A stretch of DNA of 46,286 nucleotides from positions 1-46,286 of IMG/VR virus record IMGVR_UViG_3300035698_017463; one strand, given 5' to 3'. This document shows, one piece after another, positions 16,130 through 24,446 of the stretch. The translations under genes were made by a program, and so were the position numbers. The notes beneath the pieces were generated by a model, which saw nothing but the letters and a program-made list of their open reading frames with translations, was not told the DNA's origin and did not search any database. The stretch comes from a virus. How positions within the stretch are numbered: the stretch's first letter is position 1; each line of letters begins with the position of its first letter.

Positions 16130-16486
16130 ATGAATATACGTAATAAAATGGAACGTGAGTTAGAAAAGATAGAGGTTGATAAGATAACACCTATAGCTGA
16201 TGAACAGATTATTGAGATTATTGATAGTCTGAAATATCTTGATAGTGATCTTAAGCCATTACTCGATACCATTACTCGATTAATAGAAGCAGTTGACGAT
16301 CCTTCTTTTAAAACTCATATACTCAGAAGGATTCTTAAATTCTATGGTTTTGGTAATGGTGATATATTATCAACCCGTCAAAAGTTTGTTATTATGGAAG
16401 GTCAATTGGTTAAGCGCCCGTTTTTAAAGCAAAATCAGAAAGATTGTATAAATATCCTTTTAGATGACTTAGATATTAATCTTTAG
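16130..16486 (+). CDS. Unknown small late protein
   Basis: 118 residues, with AAGGGG upstream and a late promoter at 16094-16101. It has an amphipathic helical N-terminal half (IIEIIDSLKYLDSDLKPLLD), then HILRRILKFYGFGNG and a basic, Gln-rich stretch before an acidic end. No known family is recognised. It is followed after 9 bp by the nucleotidyltransferase-like gene, whose late promoter lies inside this gene at 16447-16454. Confidence 0.75.
   Translation: MNIRNKMERELEKIEVDKITPIADEQIIEIIDSLKYLDSDLKPLLDTITRLIEAVDDPSFKTHILRRILKFYGFGNGDILSTRQKFVIMEGQLVKRPFLKQNQKDCINILLDDLDINL
16447..16454 (+). promoter_or_regulatory. Late promoter inside the upstream gene
   Basis: TATAAATA, 42 bp before the ATG at 16496, inside the last codons of the preceding gene. 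Confidence 0.5.
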
Positions 16487-16495
16487 GAGAACCTG

Positions 16496-17344
16496 ATGAG
16501 TTTCAAGAAGTTTTTAACTGAAGAGTGTGGTAACCCAGATATGGTTAAATGGGATGTCGTACTCTTTTTTGGTGATTACTCACCTATAACAAAAAAAGAA
16601 TACGAAAGAGTTGATCAGTTTGTTGAAACTGTAATTAAGAATCCCCAATGGGTGGCGCGTTTTGCTGACCGTGTTGATGTTGGTCTTGTAGCTGATGCTA
16701 GTCATGAAGAAGATCATTTGGAACTTGAATCTAATTTCCAATTAACATTTGAAGAAAAGAACTTTATCACCTCTAAATTATTTGGTTTAAAAATGATAAA
16801 CGCTGATATAACAAACCTTTACGAGACTGCTAAGATTCCTGCAAGAGAAGAAGAGTTTGTAAAGACTGCGAGAGAAGTAGTAGATAAATTGTATAGTAGA
16901 TTTCATAAAGCTAATATTTTGTTAGTACTACGTCCATCTGATCGTGATAACATTAAAGAATTCATGAAAATTAAACCGTATCTTCAAGATGAAAACATAA
17001 AAGTCGGCTTTATTGTTTTCCATGAAGAACCAGAAGTTGATATGGGATATCTAAGAGGTATTCCTTGTAATGGCGATACTATTAAGATAATTACACTTCT
17101 TAACGCAGAACGTCCTGATCCAGAAGAATTGCGAGGATTTGCTAGTAAGTTCCGAATTCATAATAGAATAAATGATATAAGAAAAATACATTTTAAAACA
17201 GGTGGGGATAATTATTACTTAGCTTTTGAGCAATTTTTCCCTGATCTAAAAATCTACGATGTAAAAGATCAAGAGTCAATCAAAGCAAACTATGAAGTTG
17301 TTTTGGATATGATAAAAGAAATGTATTTAAAGTTTGTGCAGTAA
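16496..17344 (+). CDS. Nucleotidyltransferase-fold-like probable head-internal protein
   Basis: 282 residues. It opens MSFKKFLTEE, like the capsid-targeting tags of T4 internal proteins (short Lys/Phe-rich helix ending in LTE, a gp21-type cleavage site). Then comes WDVVLFFGDYSPITKKEYER, which resembles the GRFxPxxxGH start of nucleotidyltransferases, but the histidine positions are replaced by Thr/Lys/Glu. Later segments alternate strand and helix (ANILLVLRPSDRDNIKEFMK, IKVGFIVFHEE), as in such folds. Tagged cytidylyltransferase-like proteins are known in T4-like phages. Without the catalytic histidines a structural role is more likely. The fold call is inference. Confidence 0.65.
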   Translation: MSFKKFLTEECGNPDMVKWDVVLFFGDYSPITKKEYERVDQFVETVIKNPQWVARFADRVDVGLVADASHEEDHLELESNFQLTFEEKNFITSKLFGLKMINADITNLYETAKIPAREEEFVKTAREVVDKLYSRFHKANILLVLRPSDRDNIKEFMKIKPYLQDENIKVGFIVFHEEPEVDMGYLRGIPCNGDTIKIITLLNAERPDPEELRGFASKFRIHNRINDIRKIHFKTGGDNYYLAFEQFFPDLKIYDVKDQESIKANYEVVLDMIKEMYLKFVQ

Positions 17345-17345
17345 T

Positions 17346-17353
17346 TATAAATA
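17346..17353 (+). promoter_or_regulatory. Late promoter
   Basis: TATAAATA 26 bp before the ATG at 17379, directly after the stop of the preceding gene. Confidence 0.65.
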
Positions 17354-17378
17354 ATAGCAAAGATTTAGGAGAATAGCT

Positions 17379-18641
17379 ATGCAATGTCCTTATTGTGGCT
17401 CAACACACCTTACAGAAACCTTTAATTTCAATGAACATTCATGTGATCGTTGTGGGTGCGAATTTAAACATGACGATAATCAATATCGTATATTCGAAGA
17501 AGGTAAATATGAGAAGTTCTGCGAGTCAGTACTTCTTGAAATGACTAACACTACAAACGTTCAGGTAGGTAATGTACTTGTACAGGTTATCCGTGAATGT
17601 AAACGTTATGGTCCAAGTCAGCTTGATGTTATGCTTGAACATCTTAAGAACGTTGCTGAGACTATTCTTAGTGAAACTCAGATCGGTAGAAGAGATAACT
17701 ATGACTTCGGTGCTCTTGTAGAAGGTGTCGATGCATTTGAAACTCTTGGTAAAACTCTTGTTGAAAGAAAAGACCTTGAGCTTGATTTACATAGTTTTAG
17801 TCGTTATATCGAAAATAATAACTTCCGTGATGAATTTAATTTACAAGACGCTTCTAATCAAGAGGAAGATAGTATAACTGAACGTAATAAAATTGACCCA
17901 AATATAGAAGACCCAAAGGATGATCTTTATAATAATAAGGCAGCTAAGGCTAAATCTGAAAAAAGTCATAAGAAAACTGATAAGAAATATACTAAACGCG
18001 GTGCTCGTAAAGGTGATAAGCCTATGAGTAAAACTAAAAACGTTAAAGAATCTGATATGAATGATAAGAGTACTAAAGGTAAACCAGACTGGGATGGTTC
18101 TGAACTTCCTGGTGTTGGTGTTAAAACTAATCATGCAACAACTAATAGTAAACCACATCTTGAAGAAGAGGAAGAATTTGAAGATCAAGAAGTAACTGAT
18201 GAAGTATTTGAATCTGTTGATCTTAATACTCTTGTTAAGTCCCTTCTTGAAACTAAAACTCTTAGACAAATTGCCAGAGAAACTGATATTGATGAACAAT
18301 TAGTAATTGAAGCTGCTGCTCTTGGTAAAACGATTGGTGATCTTTTTGAAGCTGACATGACTACTAAGAAAACAGACGGCAAAGAAGAATTCAATACTCA
18401 GAGTGATGATGAAAATGCTGATGAAAAAGGAGAAGGTGCTCGTGAAGATCGTGCAGCCCCAACCGATAAAACAGAAACGTTAGCAGAAGAACTTGAAGGT
18501 GACCAAGACGAAATTGACGCAAATGATAATGATAAAATTGACGGGGAAGATTTTGACTTACTTCGCAAGGGTAAGGAAATTGAAGAAGCCGCTGAAGAAC
18601 TTGAAGAAGCTTTAAGTGAATATGAGTTAAAGGATTTGTAA
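17379..18641 (+). CDS. Zinc-ribbon protein with long low-complexity tail
   Basis: 420 residues. The N-terminus is a four-cysteine zinc ribbon: CPYC at 3-6 and CDRC at 22-25. A helical domain follows (about 40-165, for example VLVQVIRECKRYGPSQLDVM). The rest is low-complexity, first Lys-rich (KSEKSHKKTDKKYTKRGARK), then strongly acidic, with a short helical island SLLETKTLRQIARETDIDEQ near residue 290. A late promoter and AGGAG precede it. The alternating basic and acidic tail suggests a DNA-associated internal or core protein, which is inference. The stop is immediately followed by the next ATG. Confidence 0.75.
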   Translation: MQCPYCGSTHLTETFNFNEHSCDRCGCEFKHDDNQYRIFEEGKYEKFCESVLLEMTNTTNVQVGNVLVQVIRECKRYGPSQLDVMLEHLKNVAETILSETQIGRRDNYDFGALVEGVDAFETLGKTLVERKDLELDLHSFSRYIENNNFRDEFNLQDASNQEEDSITERNKIDPNIEDPKDDLYNNKAAKAKSEKSHKKTDKKYTKRGARKGDKPMSKTKNVKESDMNDKSTKGKPDWDGSELPGVGVKTNHATTNSKPHLEEEEEFEDQEVTDEVFESVDLNTLVKSLLETKTLRQIARETDIDEQLVIEAAALGKTIGDLFEADMTTKKTDGKEEFNTQSDDENADEKGEGAREDRAAPTDKTETLAEELEGDQDEIDANDNDKIDGEDFDLLRKGKEIEEAAEELEEALSEYELKDL

Positions 18642-20096
18642 ATGAACTTTAAGGACTATTGTATCAAAGAGGGTATTGTTGGCGCAGTAGCTGGTTTGGC
18701 ATGGGATGCTGTTAAAGGTGTTGGTGCCGCCCTCCTTGCTGATATTTTCAGAGATAGTCCTATTTTAGCAGCAGGTATTTTATATGGTTATAGCTCGGTT
18801 TCAAATAGAGCTAAGCAAGCTTTTAAGAAAGATAAAAATGGGAAGGTGGTGTTAAACCCAGAAGCTTTTGAAAAATTAGAAAAAGAAACACAAAAAGAAG
18901 TTCTTGATGCTTTAAAAAAAGGCATGGATAAAATTAAACAAAAGAACCCACAAGAGTATAAAAAAGCTGCGGCTGATGCTATGTCTCAAATTGATAGAGT
19001 TGGAGACCCTAAAGCCAAACAAAAATTACAAGATATTTTTAGTCAAATATTTACGGAGTCAGATATGAAAAGTTTTAAAGAATTTATGGGCGATGCGAAT
19101 GATCAAAAGCAAAAAGCTCAAAAGCAAAAAGCCGCTGACCTAAAAGCTAAAGCAGCAGATACAAACGCTGAAGCTGAAGAAGCTGAAGCTGAGGTTGCAA
19201 AGGATGTTGCTGTTAAAGCAAAGAACAATGCCCAATATACTAATTCTATGGAAGAAGCTGCTACTTATGGTTCAAAAGATAAAAAGAAAACTAGTGGCAA
19301 AGATGTTGCTGGTGTTAAACGTGATAAAAATGGAGTTCGTATCCCAACTAAACACGCAAGTGTTTATGCTGGTGCTAATGGTAAATCTAAGCCTATTCCG
19401 TATACTCAAGACCCTGAAATGAAAAATCAAGCAGTAGGTCCTAATGTTGACGAAGAAGAAGACGGTGACGACATTGATGATGCTAACCCAAAACCAGAAG
19501 AAAAAGAAATTGCTCCAGTTTATTCTGCCCAAGGTCTTGGTGAATCAGAAGACCCAACTATCAATCAGGGTTATGATGCAATGTATGATTCTTTTATCAG
19601 AGATATGAATTCGGGTAAAAGTGACTGGCAAAAAATGGAAGAGTCACTTAAGGCTCAAAGCATGAATGAATCTTGTGGACCAGCAGGTTGTTCACTTGGT
19701 GTACCAACAGCGGGTGGTTCGGGTATGGCTAATTCAGGTATGATGTCAGTTCCTGGTATTGGTTCGGGTATTAATGGTGTACAACCAAGAATCCCCGCAG
19801 TAGTTGATAAATCTGAAATTTATAAGTTTATTAAAGACCAAAGTCTTCATCAAGGAAATCGTGAACAAGCAATGAGTTTTCTATTAAGTAAATTTGGTGC
19901 TAATCCAACAGAAGAGTTAGAAATGGTTCTAGATGATGCTATAATGTCATCTGATCCACAACAAATAGAGATGATGGATAGAAAGTATAACTATCAAGAT
20001 GTACTTAATTTTGAGCGTCCAGATACTGAACTTCCAAGTTTTTTAAGCCAAGCATGGCAGACCATGGAAAATAGTGACGATCTCAAAGACCTTTGA
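18642..20096 (+). CDS. Probable internal head protein, Ala/Lys-rich
   Basis: 484 residues. It begins MNFKDYCIKEGIVG, a short targeting-type helix ending in IKE-G, matching the gp21 protease rule (I/L)xE before Gly. A Gly/Ala-rich hydrophobic stretch (GAVAGLAWDAVKGVGAALLA) follows, then a Lys/Gln/Ala coiled-coil-like region (about 145-200). After that come an acidic stretch, a Gly/Ser/Pro-rich segment containing CGPAGCSLG, and a compact helical C-terminus. No enzyme motif is seen. It starts at the base after the preceding stop. Packaging inside the head is inference from the tag and the neighbours. Confidence 0.72.
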   Translation: MNFKDYCIKEGIVGAVAGLAWDAVKGVGAALLADIFRDSPILAAGILYGYSSVSNRAKQAFKKDKNGKVVLNPEAFEKLEKETQKEVLDALKKGMDKIKQKNPQEYKKAAADAMSQIDRVGDPKAKQKLQDIFSQIFTESDMKSFKEFMGDANDQKQKAQKQKAADLKAKAADTNAEAEEAEAEVAKDVAVKAKNNAQYTNSMEEAATYGSKDKKKTSGKDVAGVKRDKNGVRIPTKHASVYAGANGKSKPIPYTQDPEMKNQAVGPNVDEEEDGDDIDDANPKPEEKEIAPVYSAQGLGESEDPTINQGYDAMYDSFIRDMNSGKSDWQKMEESLKAQSMNESCGPAGCSLGVPTAGGSGMANSGMMSVPGIGSGINGVQPRIPAVVDKSEIYKFIKDQSLHQGNREQAMSFLLSKFGANPTEELEMVLDDAIMSSDPQQIEMMDRKYNYQDVLNFERPDTELPSFLSQAWQTMENSDDLKDL

Positions 20097-20106
20097 GGAG
20101 ATCACC

Positions 20107-20610
20107 ATGTTTTTAAACGATGAAGAAGATATTAAGAAAAAAATAACAGAAGACGAGAACTCTCCTAAATTTGAATTAGACGAGAATCGTACTGTTGATT
20201 ATATGATCATTTATTCTCTTGCTCGTCGTTTTGCACGTAAGTTTGAAGATTGGGAAGCATATAAGCTTGGTTTGATTGATAAAGAAGGTAAAGTTATTCG
20301 AAGTCCTAGTAGTCTTAAAGAAAAATCAGCTTTAACTCCTCTTGACCGTGTAATTTTACAAATCAAAAGACTAATTCCAAAAAGACTTTGGTATCTCCTC
20401 ACCGCCGCTTATATTTTTAAGGGTTTTGTAAGTTCTAGTAATTTAAAAGAGGTTTGGGATTGTAAGACTGAATCCGAAATAATTGAAGTTGAACAAAAGA
20501 AAATAAAATTAGAAGAGGCTCGTAAACGAGTTCATGGTATAATTGAAAATAATCATCATTTCACTGAGGAAGAGTTCTGGCAACATGTTATAAACAACCA
20601 GAACGACTAA
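20107..20610 (+). CDS. Conserved T4-like structural-module protein of unknown function
   Basis: 167 residues from the ATG at 20107, chosen because GAGGAG at 20095-20100 sits at the right distance; an upstream ATG at 20074 lies inside the previous gene and lacks such a site. The core RRFARKFEDWEAYKLGLIDK, TPLDRVILQIKRLIPK and LWYLLTAAYIFKGF resembles small proteins I recall from late modules of marine T4-like phages. Function is unknown. A moderately hydrophobic helix (LWYLLTAAYIF) is present but short for a membrane span. Confidence 0.72.
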   Translation: MFLNDEEDIKKKITEDENSPKFELDENRTVDYMIIYSLARRFARKFEDWEAYKLGLIDKEGKVIRSPSSLKEKSALTPLDRVILQIKRLIPKRLWYLLTAAYIFKGFVSSSNLKEVWDCKTESEIIEVEQKKIKLEEARKRVHGIIENNHHFTEEEFWQHVINNQND

Positions 20611-20620
20611 AGGAGTTATT

Positions 20621-21229
20621 ATGAACGAAAACTATTTTGACGGGATTCCTGAACACCCATTTGAGAATGAACCAATAAAAAAGAAAAGAGTTAATAGCAA
20701 AAAGAAGGGTAATCGTTGGGAATTAAAAATCGCCAAAGATTTATCTAACCGATATCATGATGAGTTTCGTCGTGTACCGCAGTCGGGTGGTTTTGTAGGT
20801 GGTAAAAATAGAACTCGTAATATGTTCTTAAGAGAAGATGCTAAGGAAATTTTTGCTGGTGATCTTATTTGTCCTCCGTGGTTTATCTTTGCAATTGAAT
20901 GTAAGGATTACGCAAATTCTCCAAAGATGCATAATCTTTTATCAATTGGCGATAAAGACTTAGATGATTGGATTAAACAAGCTAAAACAGATGCTGATTT
21001 TGCTCATAAGGATTGGATTGTAATCTTTAACATTACTAGAAAACAAGCTTTCTGTTGTATTGATAAAAAGCTTTTTGATAATAATGTTCCTGATTTATCT
21101 TACCCAAAGAATTACATTTTTTATAAAAATACTATAATAATTGATAAAGATATATTTTTTAGAGACTACTTAGAGTTATTCTTCCCAGAAGACTGGAAAG
21201 ATCAAAGAGATGCGGCAAGAAAATTTTAG
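20621..21229 (+). CDS. PD-(D/E)XK nuclease, Holliday-junction-resolvase-like
   Basis: 202 residues. KKKGNRWELKIAKDLSNRY carries the leading Glu (E34). FRRVPQSGGFVGG follows. FAGDL has D81 and FAIECKDY has E93 and K95, giving E-D-ExK in the order and spacing of Hjc-like resolvases. T4 resolves branched DNA before packaging with gp49, an unrelated endonuclease VII, so this may be the functional replacement. Activity is inferred from motifs. AAGGAG precedes the ATG. Confidence 0.75.
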   Translation: MNENYFDGIPEHPFENEPIKKKRVNSKKKGNRWELKIAKDLSNRYHDEFRRVPQSGGFVGGKNRTRNMFLREDAKEIFAGDLICPPWFIFAIECKDYANSPKMHNLLSIGDKDLDDWIKQAKTDADFAHKDWIVIFNITRKQAFCCIDKKLFDNNVPDLSYPKNYIFYKNTIIIDKDIFFRDYLELFFPEDWKDQRDAARKF

Positions 21230-21247
21230 TAAGTTAGCATCTACTCG

Positions 21248-21255
21248 TATAAATA
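21248..21255 (+). promoter_or_regulatory. Late promoter
   Basis: TATAAATA 28 bp before the ATG at 21283, driving the two Gly-rich paralogues. Confidence 0.65.
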
Positions 21256-21282
21256 AAAATGAAACAATTAAAGGAGAGGTCA

Positions 21283-21720
21283 ATGACTATACCTGATAAC
21301 AGAGAAATTATGGAAGCTTACCGAAAGATCGAAGAAGCTGAAATGACAGGCGCTGCTAAGAACAGCGGAAAAACTGGTGGTTATGGCGATGGCGCGTCAG
21401 TTGAAGTATACGGTGGTGGTACTGTAAGAAATGACAATGATCAAGGTTCTAATGATGCTCCTGCTGAATTTACAGGCAAGGGTTCTGTAGACGCTCCTGC
21501 TAAAAATGACCGCGAAGCTGGTGCTATCAATTCTCCAGATGAATTTGAAGGCAATAATAATTCTGCCAACCAATCATCAACTGAAACGAGAAAAGCTGGC
21601 GCTTCACAAGCACCTAAAGAATTTGAAACCGTTGATGCGTTTCGTAATCGTGTTCGTCAACAGTTTGGTCTTCCACTTGATGCGAAAATCAATAAAGGCA
21701 ATAAGGGCGTTCAACGCTAA
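21283..21720 (+). CDS. Gly/Asn/Ala-rich small late protein, paralogue A
   Basis: 145 residues from the ATG at 21283, preceded by GGAGAGG; an in-frame ATG at 21259 lies too near the late promoter. The N-terminal helix REIMEAYRKIEEAEMTGAAK is followed by about 80 residues rich in Gly, Asn, Ala and Asp. The C-terminus is FRNRVRQQFGLPLDAKINKG. The next gene has the same plan, with matching EAE..GA and FRNRVR..(F/L)GLPL motifs. The N-terminal helix could be a capsid-targeting tag. Abundant synthesis is suggested by the dedicated late promoter. Confidence 0.75.
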   Translation: MTIPDNREIMEAYRKIEEAEMTGAAKNSGKTGGYGDGASVEVYGGGTVRNDNDQGSNDAPAEFTGKGSVDAPAKNDREAGAINSPDEFEGNNNSANQSSTETRKAGASQAPKEFETVDAFRNRVRQQFGLPLDAKINKGNKGVQR

Positions 21721-21749
21721 TACAAAGTTAAAGTTAAGGAGTTAATACA

Positions 21750-22304
21750 ATGGCAGCAAAAAGTTTAAAACAATTAAAGCAGGATTGGGCAAATCTCAAC
21801 GAAGCTGAAGAAATTAAAGGTGCTACTTCTGGTGGTACTAGCGACTATGACGGTGTTTCTAAGAAGCATGACGGTGAAGGTGGTGCAAACGTTCCTCATG
21901 GTGGAAAGTCCGTTAAGAATGTAGATTCTCAAGGAAAGACTGACGGTGTTGGTAATAGCGCCCCTAAGAGCTTTGAACCAGCAAATGGCGAAGAGACTGC
22001 TGGTAAGGACGGTACTGGTAATTCAGTCAATCGTGAAGCAGGAGCTACATCAGGTCGTAAGGAAGTTGGTGATAAAGAAGGACAGGAAGGTGCTGTAGAT
22101 GGTGCTAACCCAGTTCATCGTCCAGAAGGCGCAGAAGGAGGTCCTAAGGACTTTGCTGGTGGTCTTGGTGGTGCTATCGGTGAATTCCGTAATCGTGTAC
22201 GCTATACCCTTGGTCTTCCACTCAACGATAAGTTAAATCAGGGTAACAGCGGTCTTAACAAAGACGGCGAACGTGATGGCGACATCAAAAAGAACCTCGG
22301 TTAA
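21750..22304 (+). CDS. Gly-rich small late protein, paralogue B
   Basis: 184 residues with AAGGAG upstream. The N-terminus AAKSLKQLKQDWANLNEAEE is followed by a long Gly/Asp/Lys/Asn-rich disordered region with PHGGKS and PKSFEPANGEE segments. The C-terminus is FRNRVRYTLGLPLNDKLNQG. It is a diverged duplicate of the preceding gene. Both lack Cys and are highly soluble in appearance. They may be packaged with DNA in the head or act as core components. It is the last gene before a strong terminator. Confidence 0.78.
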   Translation: MAAKSLKQLKQDWANLNEAEEIKGATSGGTSDYDGVSKKHDGEGGANVPHGGKSVKNVDSQGKTDGVGNSAPKSFEPANGEETAGKDGTGNSVNREAGATSGRKEVGDKEGQEGAVDGANPVHRPEGAEGGPKDFAGGLGGAIGEFRNRVRYTLGLPLNDKLNQGNSGLNKDGERDGDIKKNLG

Positions 22305-22326
22305 TTGATTTCCTCTCCTAATACTG

Positions 22327-22363
22327 AAGCAGCGTGGTGTAATAACCACGCTGCTTTCTTTTT
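22327..22363 (+). terminator. Strong intrinsic terminator
   Basis: A perfect 12-bp stem, AAGCAGCGTGGT (22327-22338) and ACCACGCTGCTT (22345-22356), with loop GTAATA, followed by a T-rich tract. It ends the late unit before RNase H. Confidence 0.92.
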
Positions 22364-22376
22364 ATAATTTTGGTAT

Positions 22377-22382
22377 TATAAT
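22377..22382 (+). promoter_or_regulatory. -10 box upstream of RNase H
   Basis: TATAAT 18 bp before the ATG at 22400 and just after the terminator, so RNase H probably has its own early or middle promoter. Confidence 0.45.
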
Positions 22383-22399
22383 TAAAGATAGGAGATAGT

Positions 22400-23260
22400 A
22401 TGAAAGACCTTTATATTGATGTAAGCCATATGGCATATCGTTTTTTATTTGCGAACGCTAGAGATATCGAAGCTGTAGGTATGAACCTTCTTCGTCATAT
22501 GCTTTTGAAAAACGGCATTTTGTTTTATTTAAATAAGTTTAAACCAGATCGTTGTTTTGTTTGTTTTGATACAAAGGGATCAAATTGGCGTTATGATGTT
22601 TTACCTACCTATAAAGGTCAACGAAAAGCAAATAGAGAAAAACATAATATTGACTGGCAAGAATTTTTCAAGCTTTTAGAAGATTTTCAAACTGAGTTAA
22701 GAGACTTCTTTCCCATTTATTCTATTAAACATGATAGTTTAGAAGCTGATGATATTATTGCCCATCTTGTTAGAAATAACCAAGATAGAAACAAAATCAT
22801 AGTAACATCAGATAGTGACTATGTACAATTGCTTAAATATAGAAACACAAAGCTATTTGATCCTATGAAAAATAAATTCAAAGTATGTGAAAGTCCTCGT
22901 TATGAACTTGAAAAGAAAATTCTAACTGGAGACAAATCAGATAATATTCCAGCTATTCGTCCTAGATGTGGCGAAAAGACTGCTGAGAAACTTATAGAAT
23001 CTGGTGAAATCAAAAAACTTCTCTTAGAGATTGATTCCGATGGTAACCCTGGTGAAATTAAAAGGAACTACGATAGAAACAAATTACTTATTAATTTGGA
23101 TGATACACCAGAAGAGTTACTAAGAGAACTTGATGATAGCTTAGATGAATATCAACTATCATCCACTTCGAAATTATTTAAGTATCTTACTAAGTATAGA
23201 TTAAGAGATTTATTTAATGAAGTTTCATCTGTGAGGCAAACGCTTTCGCTTCTTCAATAA
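22400..23260 (+). CDS. rnh: RNase H / 5'-3' exonuclease, T4 Rnh type
   Basis: 286 residues (T4 Rnh has 305). FEN-family acidic clusters are present: YIDVSH with D7, CFDTKGSNWR with D57, SLEADDII with E115, D117 and D118, TSDSDY with D138 and D140, and LTGDKSDNIP with D178 and D181. In T4 the enzyme removes the RNA primers of lagging-strand fragments. A ribosome site AGGAG lies 5 bp upstream. Its last 47 bp overlap the 3' end of gp4 on the opposite strand. Confidence 0.95.
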   Translation: MKDLYIDVSHMAYRFLFANARDIEAVGMNLLRHMLLKNGILFYLNKFKPDRCFVCFDTKGSNWRYDVLPTYKGQRKANREKHNIDWQEFFKLLEDFQTELRDFFPIYSIKHDSLEADDIIAHLVRNNQDRNKIIVTSDSDYVQLLKYRNTKLFDPMKNKFKVCESPRYELEKKILTGDKSDNIPAIRPRCGEKTAEKLIESGEIKKLLLEIDSDGNPGEIKRNYDRNKLLINLDDTPEELLRELDDSLDEYQLSSTSKLFKYLTKYRLRDLFNEVSSVRQTLSLLQ

Positions 23261-23750
23261 GCTTCTTAAGACTACCTCTTCTAATATGAGCAGCTTCTTT
23301 GAAGTTGTTATTTTCAAGATACATAACTTTAAAAGTCCAATCTCTTTCTTTACAATAAGATTTAGCTGCGTCCCATTTTGCAGTGTTCATTAACCAACGT
23401 TTAGTTTCTTCTACTAGGGTTGCTCTTCTTTTACCTTTCTTCCTTTCGGGAGGAAAGGTTTCTCTTTTTGGTTTTACTTCTATCATTTCAACTTTAAATC
23501 CATCTCCGCTTCTAATTTTAATTACGAAATCTGGATGATAATTCCAACGAGTACCTGATAATGGGTTAAAATAAGGAACTTTTGGTTCTTCGGATAACCA
23601 TTCAATAATACTAGGACTTTCGTCACACCAACTCATAAAAGTACGTTCCCACCCTGATCTATAAAATGGTAATGTTTTACCTTTATATTTATTTCTATTT
23701 TTAGGAACGAATTTACCTTGTCGAAAGCTCTTGTTTTTTTTAATTGCCAT
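23214..23750 (-). CDS. 4: Head completion nuclease, gp4 type
   Basis: 178 residues (T4 gp4 has 150). The start region GKFVPKNRNKYKGK matches T4 GKWVPKNISKYRG. The nuclease core is YRSGWERTFMSWCDESPSII with E35, YHPDFVIKI with D74 and IEVKPKRE with E91 and K93, followed by WDAAKSYCKERDWTFKV. gp4 acts on the filled head before tail joining. A minus-strand late promoter at 23806-23799 fits its timing. The convergent overlap with rnh leaves no room for a terminator. Confidence 0.92.
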   Translation of the reverse strand: MAIKKNKSFRQGKFVPKNRNKYKGKTLPFYRSGWERTFMSWCDESPSIIEWLSEEPKVPYFNPLSGTRWNYHPDFVIKIRSGDGFKVEMIEVKPKRETFPPERKKGKRRATLVEETKRWLMNTAKWDAAKSYCKERDWTFKVMYLENNNFKEAAHIRRGSLKKLIEEAKAFASQMKLH

Positions 23751-23775
23751 AAATTACTCGCTTTTAAGATATAAT

Positions 23776-23806
23776 GATAAATAACCTTTTACAGGGTTTA
23801 TTTATA
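23776..23806. promoter_or_regulatory. Divergent late promoters of gp4 and the portal operon
   Basis: On the minus strand TATAAATA lies at 23806-23799, facing gp4. On the plus strand the near-match GATAAATA lies at 23776-23783, facing the gene at 23806. A plain TATAAT-like box (about 23770-23775) is also present on the plus strand. Confidence 0.5.
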
Positions 23807-24435
23807 TGAAACTAAGAAACTTGAAAAAAACACTAGTAGTCCCACCTAATCTCGCAGATGCAATAACATCTGATTGGGGAGCTTTAATAAAAGAAAAAGA
23901 ATTCAAAGATACTTTATATGAGCATCCTGAATTTTTAAAAACATTCTTTATAGGTGATTTTATGCAGTTTAGTTACAAACCATCACAAAAAAGTATTGAT
24001 CCTAAGAAGATGTCTCAAAAGTTAATTATTGATCCTTTGATTGTGTTCTTAGGATATCATAATGATAAATTATACGGTATTAGTTTAAAGCAATTCCTAT
24101 TTGACAAACAAGTCACTAAGGGAATTAAATTTATTGAGGATTACATTAGAACATATTTTTATTATACAGACGATGAAAATGTCTTTCAAAGAAAAGATGC
24201 GTATAACAATCCTCAAGCATTATCTAGATTTTGGGAAAGCTTAGTTGAGAAAGCAAAGAATCAGAATCAACTAGCTGGTCTTGTCGGTTCTTATGTTCGT
24301 CAGTACTCTATTAAAGAATTTAAAGTGCGAAATATTCGTAAACTTATAAATATAGAGGACCTACGACAAGAAATGAGAAGAGCAAAGGTTTTCAAGCGAG
24401 ATGGTGTATCAATTGAAGATGTGTTCTACGAATAA
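23806..24435 (+). CDS. Conserved phage protein upstream of portal
   Basis: 209 residues; the ribosome site is weak (AGGG). The centre has DPLIVFLGYHNDKLYGISLK, then KGIKFIEDYIRTYFYYTDD. That type of motif recurs in small proteins of many T4-like phages, but I cannot name a function. The C-terminus is basic, with KVRNIRKLINIEDLRQEMRR. It precedes the portal gene by 11 bp, with a late box inside it at 24345-24352. A role in the virion or at DNA ends is possible; this is inference. Confidence 0.72.
   Translation: MKLRNLKKTLVVPPNLADAITSDWGALIKEKEFKDTLYEHPEFLKTFFIGDFMQFSYKPSQKSIDPKKMSQKLIIDPLIVFLGYHNDKLYGISLKQFLFDKQVTKGIKFIEDYIRTYFYYTDDENVFQRKDAYNNPQALSRFWESLVEKAKNQNQLAGLVGSYVRQYSIKEFKVRNIRKLINIEDLRQEMRRAKVFKRDGVSIEDVFYE
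24345..24352 (+). promoter_or_regulatory. Late promoter before the portal gene
   Basis: TATAAATA inside the preceding gene, 95 bp before the portal ATG. Confidence 0.4.
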
Positions 24436-24446
24436 GGAGTTTATAA

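Noticed and set aside
17841-18299. A 152-codon leftward open frame opposite the zinc-ribbon gene
   Set aside because: It lies opposite low-complexity Lys/Glu-rich coding sequence and has a Phe/Ile/Ser-rich translation typical of antisense shadows.
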